DNA from: Bdellovibrionales bacterium
Lineage (GTDB): Bacteria > Pseudomonadota > Alphaproteobacteria > UBA9219
Direction: 5' to 3'
Assembly (NCBI GenBank): GCA_041662785.1
Contig: JBAZRW010000004.1
Location: forward strand, 1-64,000
Length of the DNA stretch: 64,000 nucleotides
Each line of letters starts with the position of its first letter. Positions within the stretch are counted from its first letter, which is position 1. This document shows positions 17,081 to 26,441 of the stretch, piece after piece. A model generated the notes under the pieces. The model did not search any database. It worked only from the letters and a program-made list of their open reading frames with translations, and was not told where the DNA came from. Both the position numbers and the translations under genes were made by a program.

Positions 17081-18301
17081 TTACTTCTGCTGCGGACGGA
17101 CGGTTTTGACGTAGTCATCACCTGGATAGAAATTGTCACCAGATTCATACATCCAATCAACAAGAGCGGGTTTTCCGTTCTTCAAGCCAATTTTCCCGAC
17201 CCAAAGGCCAAGGTTGGATTGGTTGTCCGACGCGCGGTAGGTGATCGGCCCGACGAGGCTATCGAACGTCATGCCCTTCATCGCTGCGGCAACGGCATGA
17301 GGCTCCGTTGATCCGGCCTTTTCAATCGCCTTGGCCATCGAGATCATCGCGTTGTAGCCCGTGAAAGAAAACCAACCCGGATCGGCGTTGTACTTCACAC
17401 GGTATTTCGCAAGGAACTCTTTATGTGCAGGTGTCGTTATTTCGTCGAGGGGATAGCCTTGCGTGATCCATCCCATAGGCGCTTCCTTGCCTATGGGACC
17501 AAGTCCGCCCTCAGGTTGTCCTAAGAGGACGCTTACGACAGAGCGATTTTCGAACAGCCCTCGTACTTTGCCTTGGCGAATAAATTGGGCGGCATCGCTG
17601 GCAAAGTTGCAAACAAAAATAGCATCTGGGTTGGCGTGTTTAAGCGCCGATACAACGGCTCCAGCGTCTATTTTCAAAGTAGGATGATACTGCGTCGCGA
17701 CAAACTCGACATCAGGGCGGCGTAGTTTTAAGGCCTTCTGAAATTCGGCGACAAGCGAATGACCAAACTCATAGTCTGGTGCGACAAACGCCCAACGTTT
17801 TGCGGGAAGTTTTGCGGCAGCTTCGGCTAACGCCCCACCAAACATATAATTTGGTACGTCGAAACGGAAGGCTAAATCATGCCCTTCTTCCCATATTTGT
17901 TTGTTTGTCCCATTAAGAGCTTTTAGAAATAAGACGCCGTGTTGTTTGGCATAGCTTGAAACCGCCAAGCTGACATTATCTGCTCCGGTTCCCAATAAGA
18001 GCTGAACCCCTTGCCGTGTAACAAGTTCTTCCACGTCGCGAAGCACTTGTTCTGGGGAGCCATCGCCACCATCGCGTGAGATCATTTCAAGCGGTCTGCC
18101 TAATACGCCGCCTTTTGCATTGATGTCTTCAAGAGCAAGCTCAAAGCCACGCCTTTGATTTACGGCCATGAGATTCCAAAACTTGGCTTCGGATATCTCC
18201 CCAATCTTGATTGGCTCTTTGCCTGTGGCTACTGAATCCTGCGCGGCCCAAGCGGGTGCGGCGAGGAGAAGCAAAGAGAGAAGAAGGGCAAGGCGTTTCA
18301 T
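17081..18301 (-). CDS. Liv-type periplasmic binding protein (paralogue 3)
   Basis: A 406-residue receptor with signal peptide MKRLALLLSLLLLAAPAWAA; start ATG 18301 after AAGGAACC. It carries EPIKIGEIS, RGFELALEDINAKGGVLGRPL and the DGGDGSPEQVLRDVEELV segment. It is the most diverged of the five; its cleft region LLGTGADNVSLAVSSYAKQH differs from both pairs, so it may take another ligand. It overlaps no neighbour and lies directly after livG. Confidence 0.9.
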   Translation of the reverse strand: MKRLALLLSLLLLAAPAWAAQDSVATGKEPIKIGEISEAKFWNLMAVNQRRGFELALEDINAKGGVLGRPLEMISRDGGDGSPEQVLRDVEELVTRQGVQLLLGTGADNVSLAVSSYAKQHGVLFLKALNGTNKQIWEEGHDLAFRFDVPNYMFGGALAEAAAKLPAKRWAFVAPDYEFGHSLVAEFQKALKLRRPDVEFVATQYHPTLKIDAGAVVSALKHANPDAIFVCNFASDAAQFIRQGKVRGLFENRSVVSVLLGQPEGGLGPIGKEAPMGWITQGYPLDEITTPAHKEFLAKYRVKYNADPGWFSFTGYNAMISMAKAIEKAGSTEPHAVAAAMKGMTFDSLVGPITYRASDNQSNLGLWVGKIGLKNGKPALVDWMYESGDNFYPGDDYVKTVRPQQK

Positions 18302-18339
18302 GGGGGTGGTTCCTTTCACAAAGGGAGTGCTTGTGTTCA

Positions 18340-19179
18340 TCAATCTTGACCATTTCCTAAATAAACATCGCGGACGGCTTTGTTGGCCTTGATGTCTTTG
18401 GCGTTGCCACGCGCGATGATCTCGCCGTGGTGCATGACGATAATCCAGTCGGCATAGCCAAACACCGCGCTCATGTCGTGCTCGGTGAACAAAACGCCGA
18501 TGTTGTGCTTTTGCGCGATGGTCTGGGTGAGACGCATCAAATCGTCACGCTCATGAATGCCCATGCCCGCCGTCGGCTCATCCATCAAAAGGAGGCGCGG
18601 TTTACAGGCCAGCGCCATTGCCAGCTCTAGCCGCTTGAGATCACCATAGGCCAGCGTCGCGCTATGCCGCTCGGCTTGCGCCGTGAGACCCACCATTTCC
18701 AAATAGCGCAAAGCCTCTTTCTTGGCATGAGCATAGGCATGGCCCCACAGCCGCATCCAAATCTTGTGCCGCGCGATCAGCGCCATTTGCACATTCTCGG
18801 CCACCGTCATGCTGGCAAAGGTTGCCGTGATCTGGAACGTGCGCCCGATCCCCATCCGCGCAATGCGGCGGGGCAGGCGGCCCGTAATGTCGTGAACTTC
18901 GGATCGATGATCATGCTCAAGCTCGCCTTCTTCCTCAAGGGCGATGCGCTGCCTAGTCGTCAGCGCCTTGGGGTTGAACAGGACGCTTCCGCCGTCCGGC
19001 TTTAACTGCCCATTGATGCAGTTGAAAGTGGTGGTCTTGCCAGCGCCGTTGGCCCCGATCAGGGCCACAAGCTGTCCAAGGCGAATGTCGAACGACACAT
19101 CGCTCACGGCTTCAACCCCGCCAAACGATTTGCGCAGGCCAGATACTGTCAGAAGCGGTGGAGAGAGCCTAGGTTTCAT
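18340..19179 (-). CDS. livG: Branched-chain-type ABC transporter ATPase LivG
   Basis: A 279-residue ATPase partner of LivF. Walker A GANGAGKTT, the LivG-type signature LAYGDLKRLEL (in place of LSGGQ) and Walker B LLLMDEPTAGM are present. Compared with typical LivG there is an extra stretch of about 25 charged residues (ALEEEGELEHDHRSEVHD) between the first beta sheet and the RMGIGRTFQ Q-loop region. It starts four bases before the end of the upstream binding-protein gene (overlap 19176-19179), hence coupled translation. Confidence 0.9.
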   Translation of the reverse strand: MKPRLSPPLLTVSGLRKSFGGVEAVSDVSFDIRLGQLVALIGANGAGKTTTFNCINGQLKPDGGSVLFNPKALTTRQRIALEEEGELEHDHRSEVHDITGRLPRRIARMGIGRTFQITATFASMTVAENVQMALIARHKIWMRLWGHAYAHAKKEALRYLEMVGLTAQAERHSATLAYGDLKRLELAMALACKPRLLLMDEPTAGMGIHERDDLMRLTQTIAQKHNIGVLFTEHDMSAVFGYADWIIVMHHGEIIARGNAKDIKANKAVRDVYLGNGQD

Positions 19180-20414
19180 TCGTCCTTCTTACCTTCCGCC
19201 GCCTTGGCGCGTTGCTCAAGTATCCATGCGTCTGGGGGTGAGTGATCATATACGTGCTCAACGTGCCAGTTCAGAAGAGCTCCCTTACCGTCCTTGACTC
19301 CCGTCATCCCAACCCAAAAAGGAGCGTTAGTTGTATGATCAACTTTTCGAAAGCTTTCCTCTCCGAACGGGGTTGGAAAGGAGAGTTGTTCAAGAGCTTC
19401 CCGTATTTTGACGGGATCGGAGGCTCCGGCCTGACGCAGCGTCTTGGCAACAGCTTGAACCGCGCTATAACCCGACAAGGCGTAGAACTTCATCCTATCC
19501 TTAAATCTGGCATTATAGGCCTGTCTAAACTTTACGAAGCCTTCGTCCTTGATATCGTCAACCGGAAAGCCGACCGTAAACCAGCCTGACGGCGTTTCCT
19601 TGCCCAACATATCAAGGCTCTCAGGCCATCCTGCTATTGGCGAAATGATAATGCGATCCTTGAATAAACCGCGTTTATTCCCCTCACGAACGATCTTGGC
19701 GAGATCGCTTGAAAACAAGTAGATGAAAAGCACATCGGGCTGAGCGTGCTGAAGCGCCGCGACGGTGGGGCCAGCCTCTAATTTTCCAAGAGCTGGCCAT
19801 TGCTCAACAACCCATTCGGCGTTTAATCCAAGTTTTTCGGCGCTATACTTGGCCATTTTAACAGCGGCACGACCGGATTCATAACTTGGGGCGACCACAG
19901 CCCAACGTTTTCCCTTAATTTTGTCGCCGTATTGTTTAACGGCTTCCTCTATGGCGGCTGATACCCACATATAACTTCCGGCCGCCGTGCGAAAAATGTA
20001 ATCATGTCCGTTATCCCACATGATGGTGTCAGCCGTGGCACAGGAATTAATAAGGGGAATATGGTTTTGTTTTGCCCAGCCGCTGATGGCCATCGTCGCA
20101 TTAGAGACGTTGCAATCTAACAGGACGGAAACTTTTTCACGCGCAACAAGATCTTCCGCCGCCTTTACACCTGCCGCAGGATCACCCTTGCTATCAATAC
20201 TTATAAGGTCAAGCGGACGTCCGTTGATGCCGCCGGTCTCATTAATTTCATCGACAGCCAACCGAACAGCGTTTTGATAAGGAACAATATACTCAGTAAT
20301 CTTGCTATAGCTCGTGATATCCCCGATCTTGATCGGCTCACCCGTTGCGGGAGAGGCAAGAACGGGGGAAGCCAGTAAAGCCAAACCTAAAACCAAACCT
20401 GCAAGCTTTGCCAT
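19176..20414 (-). CDS. Liv-type periplasmic binding protein (paralogue 2)
   Basis: A 412-residue receptor. The start is ATG 20414 giving the signal peptide MAKLAGLVLGLALLASPVLA, nearly identical to paralogue 1. Features are GEPIKIGDITSYSK, AVDEINETGGINGRPLDLIS and a CNVSNATMAISGWAKQNH cleft. The C-terminus GALLNWHVEHVYDHSPPDAW matches paralogue 1 closely. Pairs 1/2 and 4/5 plus singleton 3 suggest stepwise duplication. Confidence 0.9.
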   Translation of the reverse strand: MAKLAGLVLGLALLASPVLASPATGEPIKIGDITSYSKITEYIVPYQNAVRLAVDEINETGGINGRPLDLISIDSKGDPAAGVKAAEDLVAREKVSVLLDCNVSNATMAISGWAKQNHIPLINSCATADTIMWDNGHDYIFRTAAGSYMWVSAAIEEAVKQYGDKIKGKRWAVVAPSYESGRAAVKMAKYSAEKLGLNAEWVVEQWPALGKLEAGPTVAALQHAQPDVLFIYLFSSDLAKIVREGNKRGLFKDRIIISPIAGWPESLDMLGKETPSGWFTVGFPVDDIKDEGFVKFRQAYNARFKDRMKFYALSGYSAVQAVAKTLRQAGASDPVKIREALEQLSFPTPFGEESFRKVDHTTNAPFWVGMTGVKDGKGALLNWHVEHVYDHSPPDAWILEQRAKAAEGKKDE

Positions 20415-20449
20415 AGTATCATTCCTAATTAGGATAAATCGAATCATTC

Positions 20450-21679
20450 TTATTTCGCCACCGCCGTTTTGGCGCGCTGCTCAAGGATCCAAGCGTCAGA
20501 GGGCGAGTGATCGGCGGCGTTCTCAACATGCCAGTTCAGCAATGCTCCCTTGCCATTTTTGATGCCAGAAACGCCGACCCAGAAGGGCGTGTTGGCCTGA
20601 TGATCGATCTTGCGGAAATGACTCGTGCCGAACGGTGTTTCATAGCTGATGGTTTCCAGTGCCGCACGCAGTTTCTCAGGTTCAGGTGACCCCGCTTGGC
20701 GAAGCGCGGCGGCGATGGCCTGAATGGTGCTGTACCCTGTAACCGTATAAAACTTGATCGGTTCCTTGAACTTGGCTTCAAAAGCCTTGCGGAACTTCAG
20801 AAAGCCTTCGTCCTTAATCTCATCGACAGGAAACCCGACGGAAACCCAGCCGCTCGGCATTTCTTTTCCCAGAAGTTCAATATGATCGGGTACGGCAACA
20901 GGCGGTGCAATGACAATTCTGTTTTTGAAAAGGCCACGCTTGTTGCCTTCGCGCACAAACTTGACCACATCCGTGTCAAACAGAATGTTGAAGATGATAT
21001 CCGGTTTACTGTGTTCCATTGCCGCAATGGTCGCGCCAGATTCCATCTTGCCAAAAGCGGGCCACTGTTCATCAACCCATATGGGTTTGAGGCCGTGTTG
21101 TTCGGCTAGCATTTTAGTGACTCTGACGATTGATTGCCCAAACTCAAAGTTTGGCGCGACGATGGCCCAGCGTTTGCCCTTGAGCTTGTCGCCATAGATT
21201 TTCTCGGCTTCATTCAGGACGGCGGATGCCCACATATAGCCACCTTGCCCCGTGCGGAATGTGTAATCATTGCCACCTTCCCAAATCGTGCTGTCGGCTT
21301 CTGAGCAGGCATTAATAAACGGAATCTTGTGATGCAAAGACCAGTTTGCGATTGCAAGGGAGTCAGCCGATGAATCACAAGTTATCAGAATGTGAACCTT
21401 TTCACGGGAGACAAGCTCTTCGGCAAATTTGACAGCTGTGGCAGGATCAATGTTGCTGTCGCGATGATAGATTTCTAGCGGGCGGCCATTGATGCCGCCA
21501 GCAGCGTTGATCTCGTCGATGGCCATCTGCGTTGCATTTTTGTAGCCGATGACATAATCACCAAGCTTTGCCCCTACATTAATATCCCCGATCTTGATCG
21601 GCTCACCCGTTGCGGGAGCGGCGAGGACAGGGGAGGCCAATAAAGCCAAACCTAAAACGAGTGCGGCGTGTTTTTTCAT
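20450..21679 (-). CDS. Liv-type periplasmic binding protein (paralogue 1)
   Basis: A 409-residue receptor directly after the fused permease gene, six bases past its stop. Signal peptide MKKHAALVLGLALLASPVLA; then EPIKIGDINVGAKLGDYV, AIDEINAAGGINGRPLEI and ITCDSSADSLAIANWSLHHK. A GGAG sits 12 bases before ATG inside the permease end. As the first receptor gene it is the likeliest core receptor. Ligand unknown: the family takes branched-chain amino acids, amides, urea or aromatic acids. Confidence 0.9.
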   Translation of the reverse strand: MKKHAALVLGLALLASPVLAAPATGEPIKIGDINVGAKLGDYVIGYKNATQMAIDEINAAGGINGRPLEIYHRDSNIDPATAVKFAEELVSREKVHILITCDSSADSLAIANWSLHHKIPFINACSEADSTIWEGGNDYTFRTGQGGYMWASAVLNEAEKIYGDKLKGKRWAIVAPNFEFGQSIVRVTKMLAEQHGLKPIWVDEQWPAFGKMESGATIAAMEHSKPDIIFNILFDTDVVKFVREGNKRGLFKNRIVIAPPVAVPDHIELLGKEMPSGWVSVGFPVDEIKDEGFLKFRKAFEAKFKEPIKFYTVTGYSTIQAIAAALRQAGSPEPEKLRAALETISYETPFGTSHFRKIDHQANTPFWVGVSGIKNGKGALLNWHVENAADHSPSDAWILEQRAKTAVAK

Positions 21680-21685
21680 GTGCGG

Positions 21686-23527
21686 TTACTCCGTCTTTTT
21701 GATGAAACGTTTGTTGAAGGCGCCCACAATGCCTTGCGGGAAAAAGATAACGATGGATAGGATGATGAGACCAAGGAATAGCCGCCAAAGCTCGCTCACG
21801 CGGCTGATCTCACTTTCCAAGAAAATATAGATGACGCTTCCGACCAGAGGGCCAGAAAGGGTATTTAGACCGCCGAGCAACGTCATCACCATGGCATTGA
21901 GCGTCGTGTGAATGTCGAGTGAGGTTGGAAACACGCTACCCTTGCTATAGGCGAACAGGGCTCCGGCAAGGCCTGCGAAAGAGCCTGCAAGCCCCATGCC
22001 CATCCACTGCAAGCGTCGCCCGTTTAGGCCTAAAGCCTCGGCGCGTTTGGGTTGATCGCGCACGGCACGCAACGCATAACCGAATGGCGTGAAGATGAAG
22101 TAACGCAGCAATAAAATGCCAGAGCCGCATAGGGTAAAGGTCAGATAGTAAAACGCCGTCTTGTCACTGGCCCAAGGCGCAGGCCAGATGCCCAGCAAAC
22201 CGTTATCGCCACCCGTCACTTCGTACCATTGGAAACAGACAGCCCACACCATTTGTGCAAAGGCAAAAGTGAGCATCGCCAGATAGATCCCTTGCGAACG
22301 CACGCAAAACCATCCAAAGATGAGCGCCCCTAAAATGGCGGCCATGGGCGCGGCGACAAGGGCGAGTGGCATGGAAATCGCAAAGTATTTTGTCAGCAAC
22401 GCAACGGCGTAAGCGCCAAGCCCGAAATAAAGGGCATGGCCGAACACGCCCACGCCTCCGGGGCCGAAAATGAAGTGCAAACTGGCGGCAAACAGTGCCC
22501 AGATCATAATCTCACAGGTCAGAACAAGGCCGTAATCACCAACAAACAACGGCATCGCAAGCATCACCACGCCAACCGCGAGGCCAACATAACCGGCCCA
22601 TCGCGGGGAGGGGCGCATGGCTCCATCTGCTATAGGGTTGGGCGCGGTGGTGGTGTCTTCGGCGCGGCCAAACAGGCCATAGGGCTTGAAGATTAAAACC
22701 GTGGCCATAATCAGGAAAAGCAGGACAAGAGTGATCTCGGGAAAGAGCAAAATGCCAAAGGCGCGAACGACACCGACGATAATGGTGGCCAAAACGGTGC
22801 CGCGCAGGCTCCCGAGGCCGCCGATCACGATGACGACAAACACGTCAATGATCATATTCATGTCCATCGACAGACTGACGCTCTCTCGCGGCAGTTGCAG
22901 CGCGCCTCCGAGGCCAGCCAGAAAGCTCCCCAAGGCAAAGACAGACGTGAAGAGCCATTTTTGATTGACACCTAGGTTGGCCAGCATCTCACGGTCTTCT
23001 GTCGCGGCGCGCACTAAAACGCCCCATCGGGTTTTATACAAAAGAAGATAAAGGAACGTGATGACCGTAACCGCTAAGGCGATCAGAAAAAGATCATAAC
23101 TGGGGAAAGATTCGCCCAGAAGCTGAACAGCGCCATCCAATCCGGGCGCTTGTGGCCCCAGCAAATCCTCAGGCCCCCAAACGTGCAACGTAATGTCCTG
23201 AACGATCATAAGGATGCCAAACGTCGCCAGAAGCTGAAATAGTTCGGGCACATGGTAAATGCGCCGCAGAATGACCATTTCAATTCCCGCACCAATGACG
23301 GCGGTTGCGCCTGCTGCCAAAAGCAATGATCCCCAAAAACCGATGCTTTCGGCCCCCAGCCACTGTACGAGGCTATAGGAGATATATGCGCCCAGCATGT
23401 AAAGACTGCCATGCGCAAAGTTCAGGATGCGCGTCACGCCAAAGATTAGGGAAAGGCCGCTGGCAACAAGAAAAAGGACGGCGGCGGATGATAATCCGGT
23501 CAGAAGCTGGATAAGAAGGAAGGACAC
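21686..23527 (-). CDS. Fused LivH-LivM branched-chain-type ABC permease
   Basis: A 613-residue polytopic protein in which both permeases of a Liv importer are joined in one chain. Residues 1-290 are LivH-like (LSSAAVLFLVASGLSLIFGVTRILNF, VVIVIGGLGSLRGTVLA); residues about 310-613 are LivM-like (VLTCEIMIWALFAASLHFIFG, GLGAYAVALL, VFPTSLDIHTTLNAMVMTLLGGLNTLSGPL). The linker at about 285-310 is polar. The start is GTG 23527 with only a weak ribosome site. It is first in the operon and stays with livG, livF and five receptors. Fusions of this kind are known in some proteobacteria; it is not a frame error because the frame is open throughout. Confidence 0.9.
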   Translation of the reverse strand: MSFLLIQLLTGLSSAAVLFLVASGLSLIFGVTRILNFAHGSLYMLGAYISYSLVQWLGAESIGFWGSLLLAAGATAVIGAGIEMVILRRIYHVPELFQLLATFGILMIVQDITLHVWGPEDLLGPQAPGLDGAVQLLGESFPSYDLFLIALAVTVITFLYLLLYKTRWGVLVRAATEDREMLANLGVNQKWLFTSVFALGSFLAGLGGALQLPRESVSLSMDMNMIIDVFVVIVIGGLGSLRGTVLATIIVGVVRAFGILLFPEITLVLLFLIMATVLIFKPYGLFGRAEDTTTAPNPIADGAMRPSPRWAGYVGLAVGVVMLAMPLFVGDYGLVLTCEIMIWALFAASLHFIFGPGGVGVFGHALYFGLGAYAVALLTKYFAISMPLALVAAPMAAILGALIFGWFCVRSQGIYLAMLTFAFAQMVWAVCFQWYEVTGGDNGLLGIWPAPWASDKTAFYYLTFTLCGSGILLLRYFIFTPFGYALRAVRDQPKRAEALGLNGRRLQWMGMGLAGSFAGLAGALFAYSKGSVFPTSLDIHTTLNAMVMTLLGGLNTLSGPLVGSVIYIFLESEISRVSELWRLFLGLIILSIVIFFPQGIVGAFNKRFIKKTE

Positions 23528-23729
23528 AACCGTTTACCACCAGTGTAATTTAACCAGATGCGAAGTTACGTAGAAATGCCGTAAATATCAAGGTGCTATT
23601 GGTTGACTTAGACACAAGAAGACAGGAATAGGGGGTGTTGGCTACGCTCATGACAGCCGCTTTTTAGCTGTTCGAGCTTGTTGTGCTGTATTGTGAGAAG
23701 GGGTGCCGCCAGTGTGCCACGCAATAAAA

Positions 23730-23758
23730 AAGAGCTCGCTGTGATCAGCTAAGCTCTT
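23730..23758 (-). terminator. Displaced terminator of the initiator tRNA gene
   Basis: AAGAGCT at 23730 pairs with AGCTCTT ending at 23758; on the minus strand it is followed by TTTTTT. It lies just beyond the displaced tRNA 3' end at 23766, where the native tRNA-fMet terminator would have stood before insertion. Confidence 0.65.
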
Positions 23759-23765
23759 GTTTTGT

Positions 23766-23811
23766 TGGTTGCGGGGGCCAGATTTGAACTGACGACCTTC
23801 AGGTTATGAGC
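23766..23811 (-). repeat. Attachment-site duplication: displaced 3' end of tRNA-fMet
   Basis: A 46-bp stretch identical to 25050-25095, the part of tRNA-fMet from the anticodon loop to the encoded CCA. No tRNA 5' half precedes it, so it is a truncated copy. This is the classic outcome of tyrosine-integrase insertion into a tRNA 3' end. Confidence 0.9.
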
Positions 23812-23948
23812 TGCCCTTAGGCGCTTTTCTCAGCAGTACGCTGGGCTGCGCGGAATTGCTTTTTGTTACGATATATCAATACGTTAGTTGACTTCCTTCG
23901 CCCTAAAGAGCGACTATCAGGTTATCAGCTTTTCTCGCCGTTTAGAAG

Positions 23949-23972
23949 CCTCTTGCTTCCACAGTGCTTCCA
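23949..23972. repeat. 24-bp direct repeat inside the element, copy 1
   Basis: Identical to 24949-24972, exactly 1000 bp away. The shared segment includes CTTCCACAGTGCTTCCA. It may be an arm-type integrase site or a nested attachment duplication. Confidence 0.75.
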
Positions 23973-24024
23973 CGAACGGCGGGCGAGGCTGACAAGAACC
24001 ATATCACGACAGGCTCTATCGCTG

Positions 24025-24140
24025 TGGCACGACTGACAAAACGCATATTGGAATCCGCCGAGATCAAGGCCAAGGACTATTTCATCTTTGACGTTGAATT
24101 GCCGGGGTTTGGCCTGCGGATCATGCCGTCGGGGCGCCGG
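24025..24140 (+). pseudogene. Tyrosine integrase N-terminal fragment
   Basis: A reading frame opening GTG at 24025 gives VARLTKRILESAEIKAKDYF then FDVELPGFGLRIMPSGRR, the arm-binding N-terminal domain (DUF4102-like) of phage/island integrases at tRNA sites. After SGRR the similarity ends abruptly and the DNA becomes the reverse strand of a helicase fragment. The catalytic domain with the R-H-R-Y residues is missing. Therefore it is a non-functional remnant; it supports the origin of the flanking repeats. Confidence 0.75.
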
Positions 24141-24442
24141 ATAATCTCGTCGGCTCGCGCATTGGTGGTCGTCAGGGTGATAAAGAAGCCTTTCTTCTTT
24201 TTCGGCGTGTCGGTTGCGTCATGACGGCTGTTCAGAAGTTTGATATCCGCGTCCTCGACCGAATTGTTACGGATTTTATTCAGTAAATTGATAAAGGTCG
24301 GATCTTTCTGGCGATAAACCTTCTCAAGCTCCACCACCTCCAGCTTCGCATCTTTCAGCGCATGAGCACTGAAGAAATAAGGCGTTTTGTAATGTGTCGT
24401 GAACAGTTCGCGCTCATTCGATGAAACCACTGGCGGCAACTG
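24135..24442 (-). pseudogene. PIF1/TraA-like helicase fragment
   Basis: The minus-strand frame reads QLPPVVSSNERELFTTHYKT, PYFFSAHAL, ELEKVYRQKDPTFINLLNKI and TLTTTNARADEI, typical of the region after Walker B in PIF1/RecD-like DNA helicases. Walker A and B and the C-terminal motifs are absent. It is truncated upstream near 24442 (frame lost) and downstream at the integrase junction near 24135-24142. A cargo gene remnant of the element. Confidence 0.7.
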
Positions 24443-24948
24443 ATAAGTTCCTCCACGTCCGTGATGCCATCGGCATCGGCCAGAGAAAAGAACTCTTTAT
24501 CAAGCTGCTCGGCTGGCAGAGTCAAACACGACACAGGCCGATTGATGGCGGCATCTCAGGCATTATTCGGAAAAGATGCAGATTTGCCGTCGCATACTAT
24601 CGTTGCGGCGGCATTTTTTGCTATCTTATGGCTTCAGAATGAACCTGATCTCTTCTCAAAAAGCTCAACGAGCATAATCTTAATGCGGCTGTTTTCGTGC
24701 GAGTGGAGAGACTCTCTGCCTGATATGTCCCCGTTTGACATCCTTTTGGTGATCGTTCATCGGATGAATAGCAAAGCTTTTAAGGCTTATACCACGGATT
24801 GGCTTAAAGGACACTTCCTCTGGGAGGCCCACATAAGTTGGGCCGAGAGAAAAAATCAAAAGAAGCGATAGCTCCTCGGTCAAATTAAATGACCCCAATC
24901 GCAATTCTTCGTACCCATATATACGCTTGATTACGCTCTGGTTTTCGC

Positions 24949-24972
24949 CCTCTTGCTTCCACAGTGCTTCCA
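24949..24972. repeat. 24-bp direct repeat inside the element, copy 2
   Basis: Second copy of the repeat at 23949-23972, 77 bp from the intact tRNA-fMet 3' end. Confidence 0.75.
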
Positions 24973-25049
24973 AATGTGGGAAATCGGAACAGGAGAGGAA
25001 CAAAGCGGCGTTTTTTACGACTGTAACTATTTGAATTATTTGATAATTC

Positions 25050-25126
<77 letters not shown>

Positions 25127-25340
25127 ACACCAAGAATATAGTTTAGCGATCCCTTTGTCTTGTGTCCTTCGCTTACGCTCCGGACGGGCCCGCGTCACCC
25201 AGAAATAAAGAAGCTGACGTATGGAAGCTCCTTTTATCAAGAGAGTGCTCTTTTAGAGCCAGAATCCTTTTGAAGCAAGCTTTTAAAACGCTGTTTTTGC
25301 TTTCTGTGCTTGTTTCCCTGAAAAAAGAAGGAAAAAGACC

Positions 25341-26366
25341 CTATGGCTTGATTAAACTAATCCATTTGGTAACGTTTTTGTTATGTTCCGTCAGCGTTTT
25401 TGCAAAGGCATGCCCCCCCGTGCCGTCTGCGACAAAATAAAGGAAGTCGCTTTTCTCAGGATGCAACACGGCCATCAAGGCGGCGCGTCCCGGATTGCAA
25501 ATGGGTGTCGGCGGCAGCCCCGCGTTGACATAGGTGTTGTATGGCGAGCTGGACATCAGATCGGCATGGGTCAGCGTGCGCCCCAGCGCCCCTGTTCCCC
25601 CCGTCAGCGCATAAATGACCGTCGGGTCGGATTGCAACGGCATGGACGACCGCATGCGGTTGATAAAGACGCTGGCGACCAAGGGGCGTTCGCTGGCGTG
25701 CTTGCCCGTTTCTTTTTCAACGATGGAGGCGAGGATCAGCGCGTCCTGTGGCGTCTTGAGCGGCAGGGTTTCCTCGCGGTTTTTCCAAAGCTCCTCCAGC
25801 ATCGCCCGCGCCTCGCTTTGCATGCGGGCGATCACGCTTTCGCGGCTGTCGCCGTAGCTGTAGCGATAGGTCTCCGGCATCAACGAGCCTTCGCGGGGCA
25901 CATCCTTAATTGTGCCCGTTAAGGCCGAGGCGCTTTGCAAGATTGTCGTAATTTCATGCGAGGTGAGGCCTTCGGGGGCTGTGATCTGACGCAAGACGGT
26001 CTTGCCCTCGCGCAGCGCGCCCGTCACATCCAAAACATTCATGCCGACGGCAAACGCGTATTCCCCCGCCTTAAGCTGGTCTTTGGCCATAAGGCGAGAG
26101 GCAAGGCGAAACAACAAAGGATTGATCAGCACGTCGTTTTGATCGAGAAGCGTTGCTATTTCCTGCACGCTGCTGCCTCGTGGAATGATGACCGTTTTGG
26201 ATTCCTTCATGGGGCCGGGAAGGTAGAGGGACAAAAAGAACAGTGGCCCTGAAAAGAAAGTCACAAGAGAAATGAACAAAAGAACATAGGGAAAGATGAC
26301 GCGCTTTTTGGCGGGCTCTGACGGCGTGGCAGGGGGCGCTGGAGGAGGGGGAGCGGCTTCGTTCAA
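25341..26366 (-). CDS. mltG: Endolytic murein transglycosylase MltG
   Basis: A 341-residue inner-membrane lytic transglycosylase (YceG domain) that cuts nascent peptidoglycan strands near membrane synthases. A cytoplasmic Pro/Ala-rich N-terminus (MNEAAPPPPAPPATPSEPA) precedes one membrane helix at about 25-48. The LysM-like part (VIIPRGSSVQEIATLLDQNDV) and catalytic part follow, with the active Glu in LILASIVEKETG and the conserved LQSDPTVIYAL, SPYNTY and GLPPTPICNPG. No fabF or tmk neighbour is present. A diverged copy of a dispersed repeat lies just upstream at 26442. Confidence 0.92.
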   Translation of the reverse strand: MNEAAPPPPAPPATPSEPAKKRVIFPYVLLFISLVTFFSGPLFFLSLYLPGPMKESKTVIIPRGSSVQEIATLLDQNDVLINPLLFRLASRLMAKDQLKAGEYAFAVGMNVLDVTGALREGKTVLRQITAPEGLTSHEITTILQSASALTGTIKDVPREGSLMPETYRYSYGDSRESVIARMQSEARAMLEELWKNREETLPLKTPQDALILASIVEKETGKHASERPLVASVFINRMRSSMPLQSDPTVIYALTGGTGALGRTLTHADLMSSSPYNTYVNAGLPPTPICNPGRAALMAVLHPEKSDFLYFVADGTGGHAFAKTLTEHNKNVTKWISLIKP

Positions 26367-26441
26367 GGATAACCCATGGGGTAAGGGGGCAGGGGAAAAG
26401 ATCGTGACGTCTTCTTTAAACTTTCGAATACGAACAATGGT

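Larger units (their letters stand above)
23812..25049. mobile_element. Decayed integrative element in tRNA-fMet (about 1.24 kb remnant)
   Basis: DNA between the 46-bp direct repeats. It holds an integrase N-terminal fragment (plus) abutting a helicase C-terminal fragment (minus), no intact gene, and a second 24-bp direct repeat at 23949 and 24949. The rest (about 24443-24948) has open frames with no recognisable product. Internal deletion has evidently removed most of a larger element. Confidence 0.8.

Noticed and set aside
24461..24871. 136-codon plus-strand frame within the tRNA-fMet element
   Set aside because: No recognisable domain, overlapping frames on the other strand, and the element is decayed; not listed as a gene.
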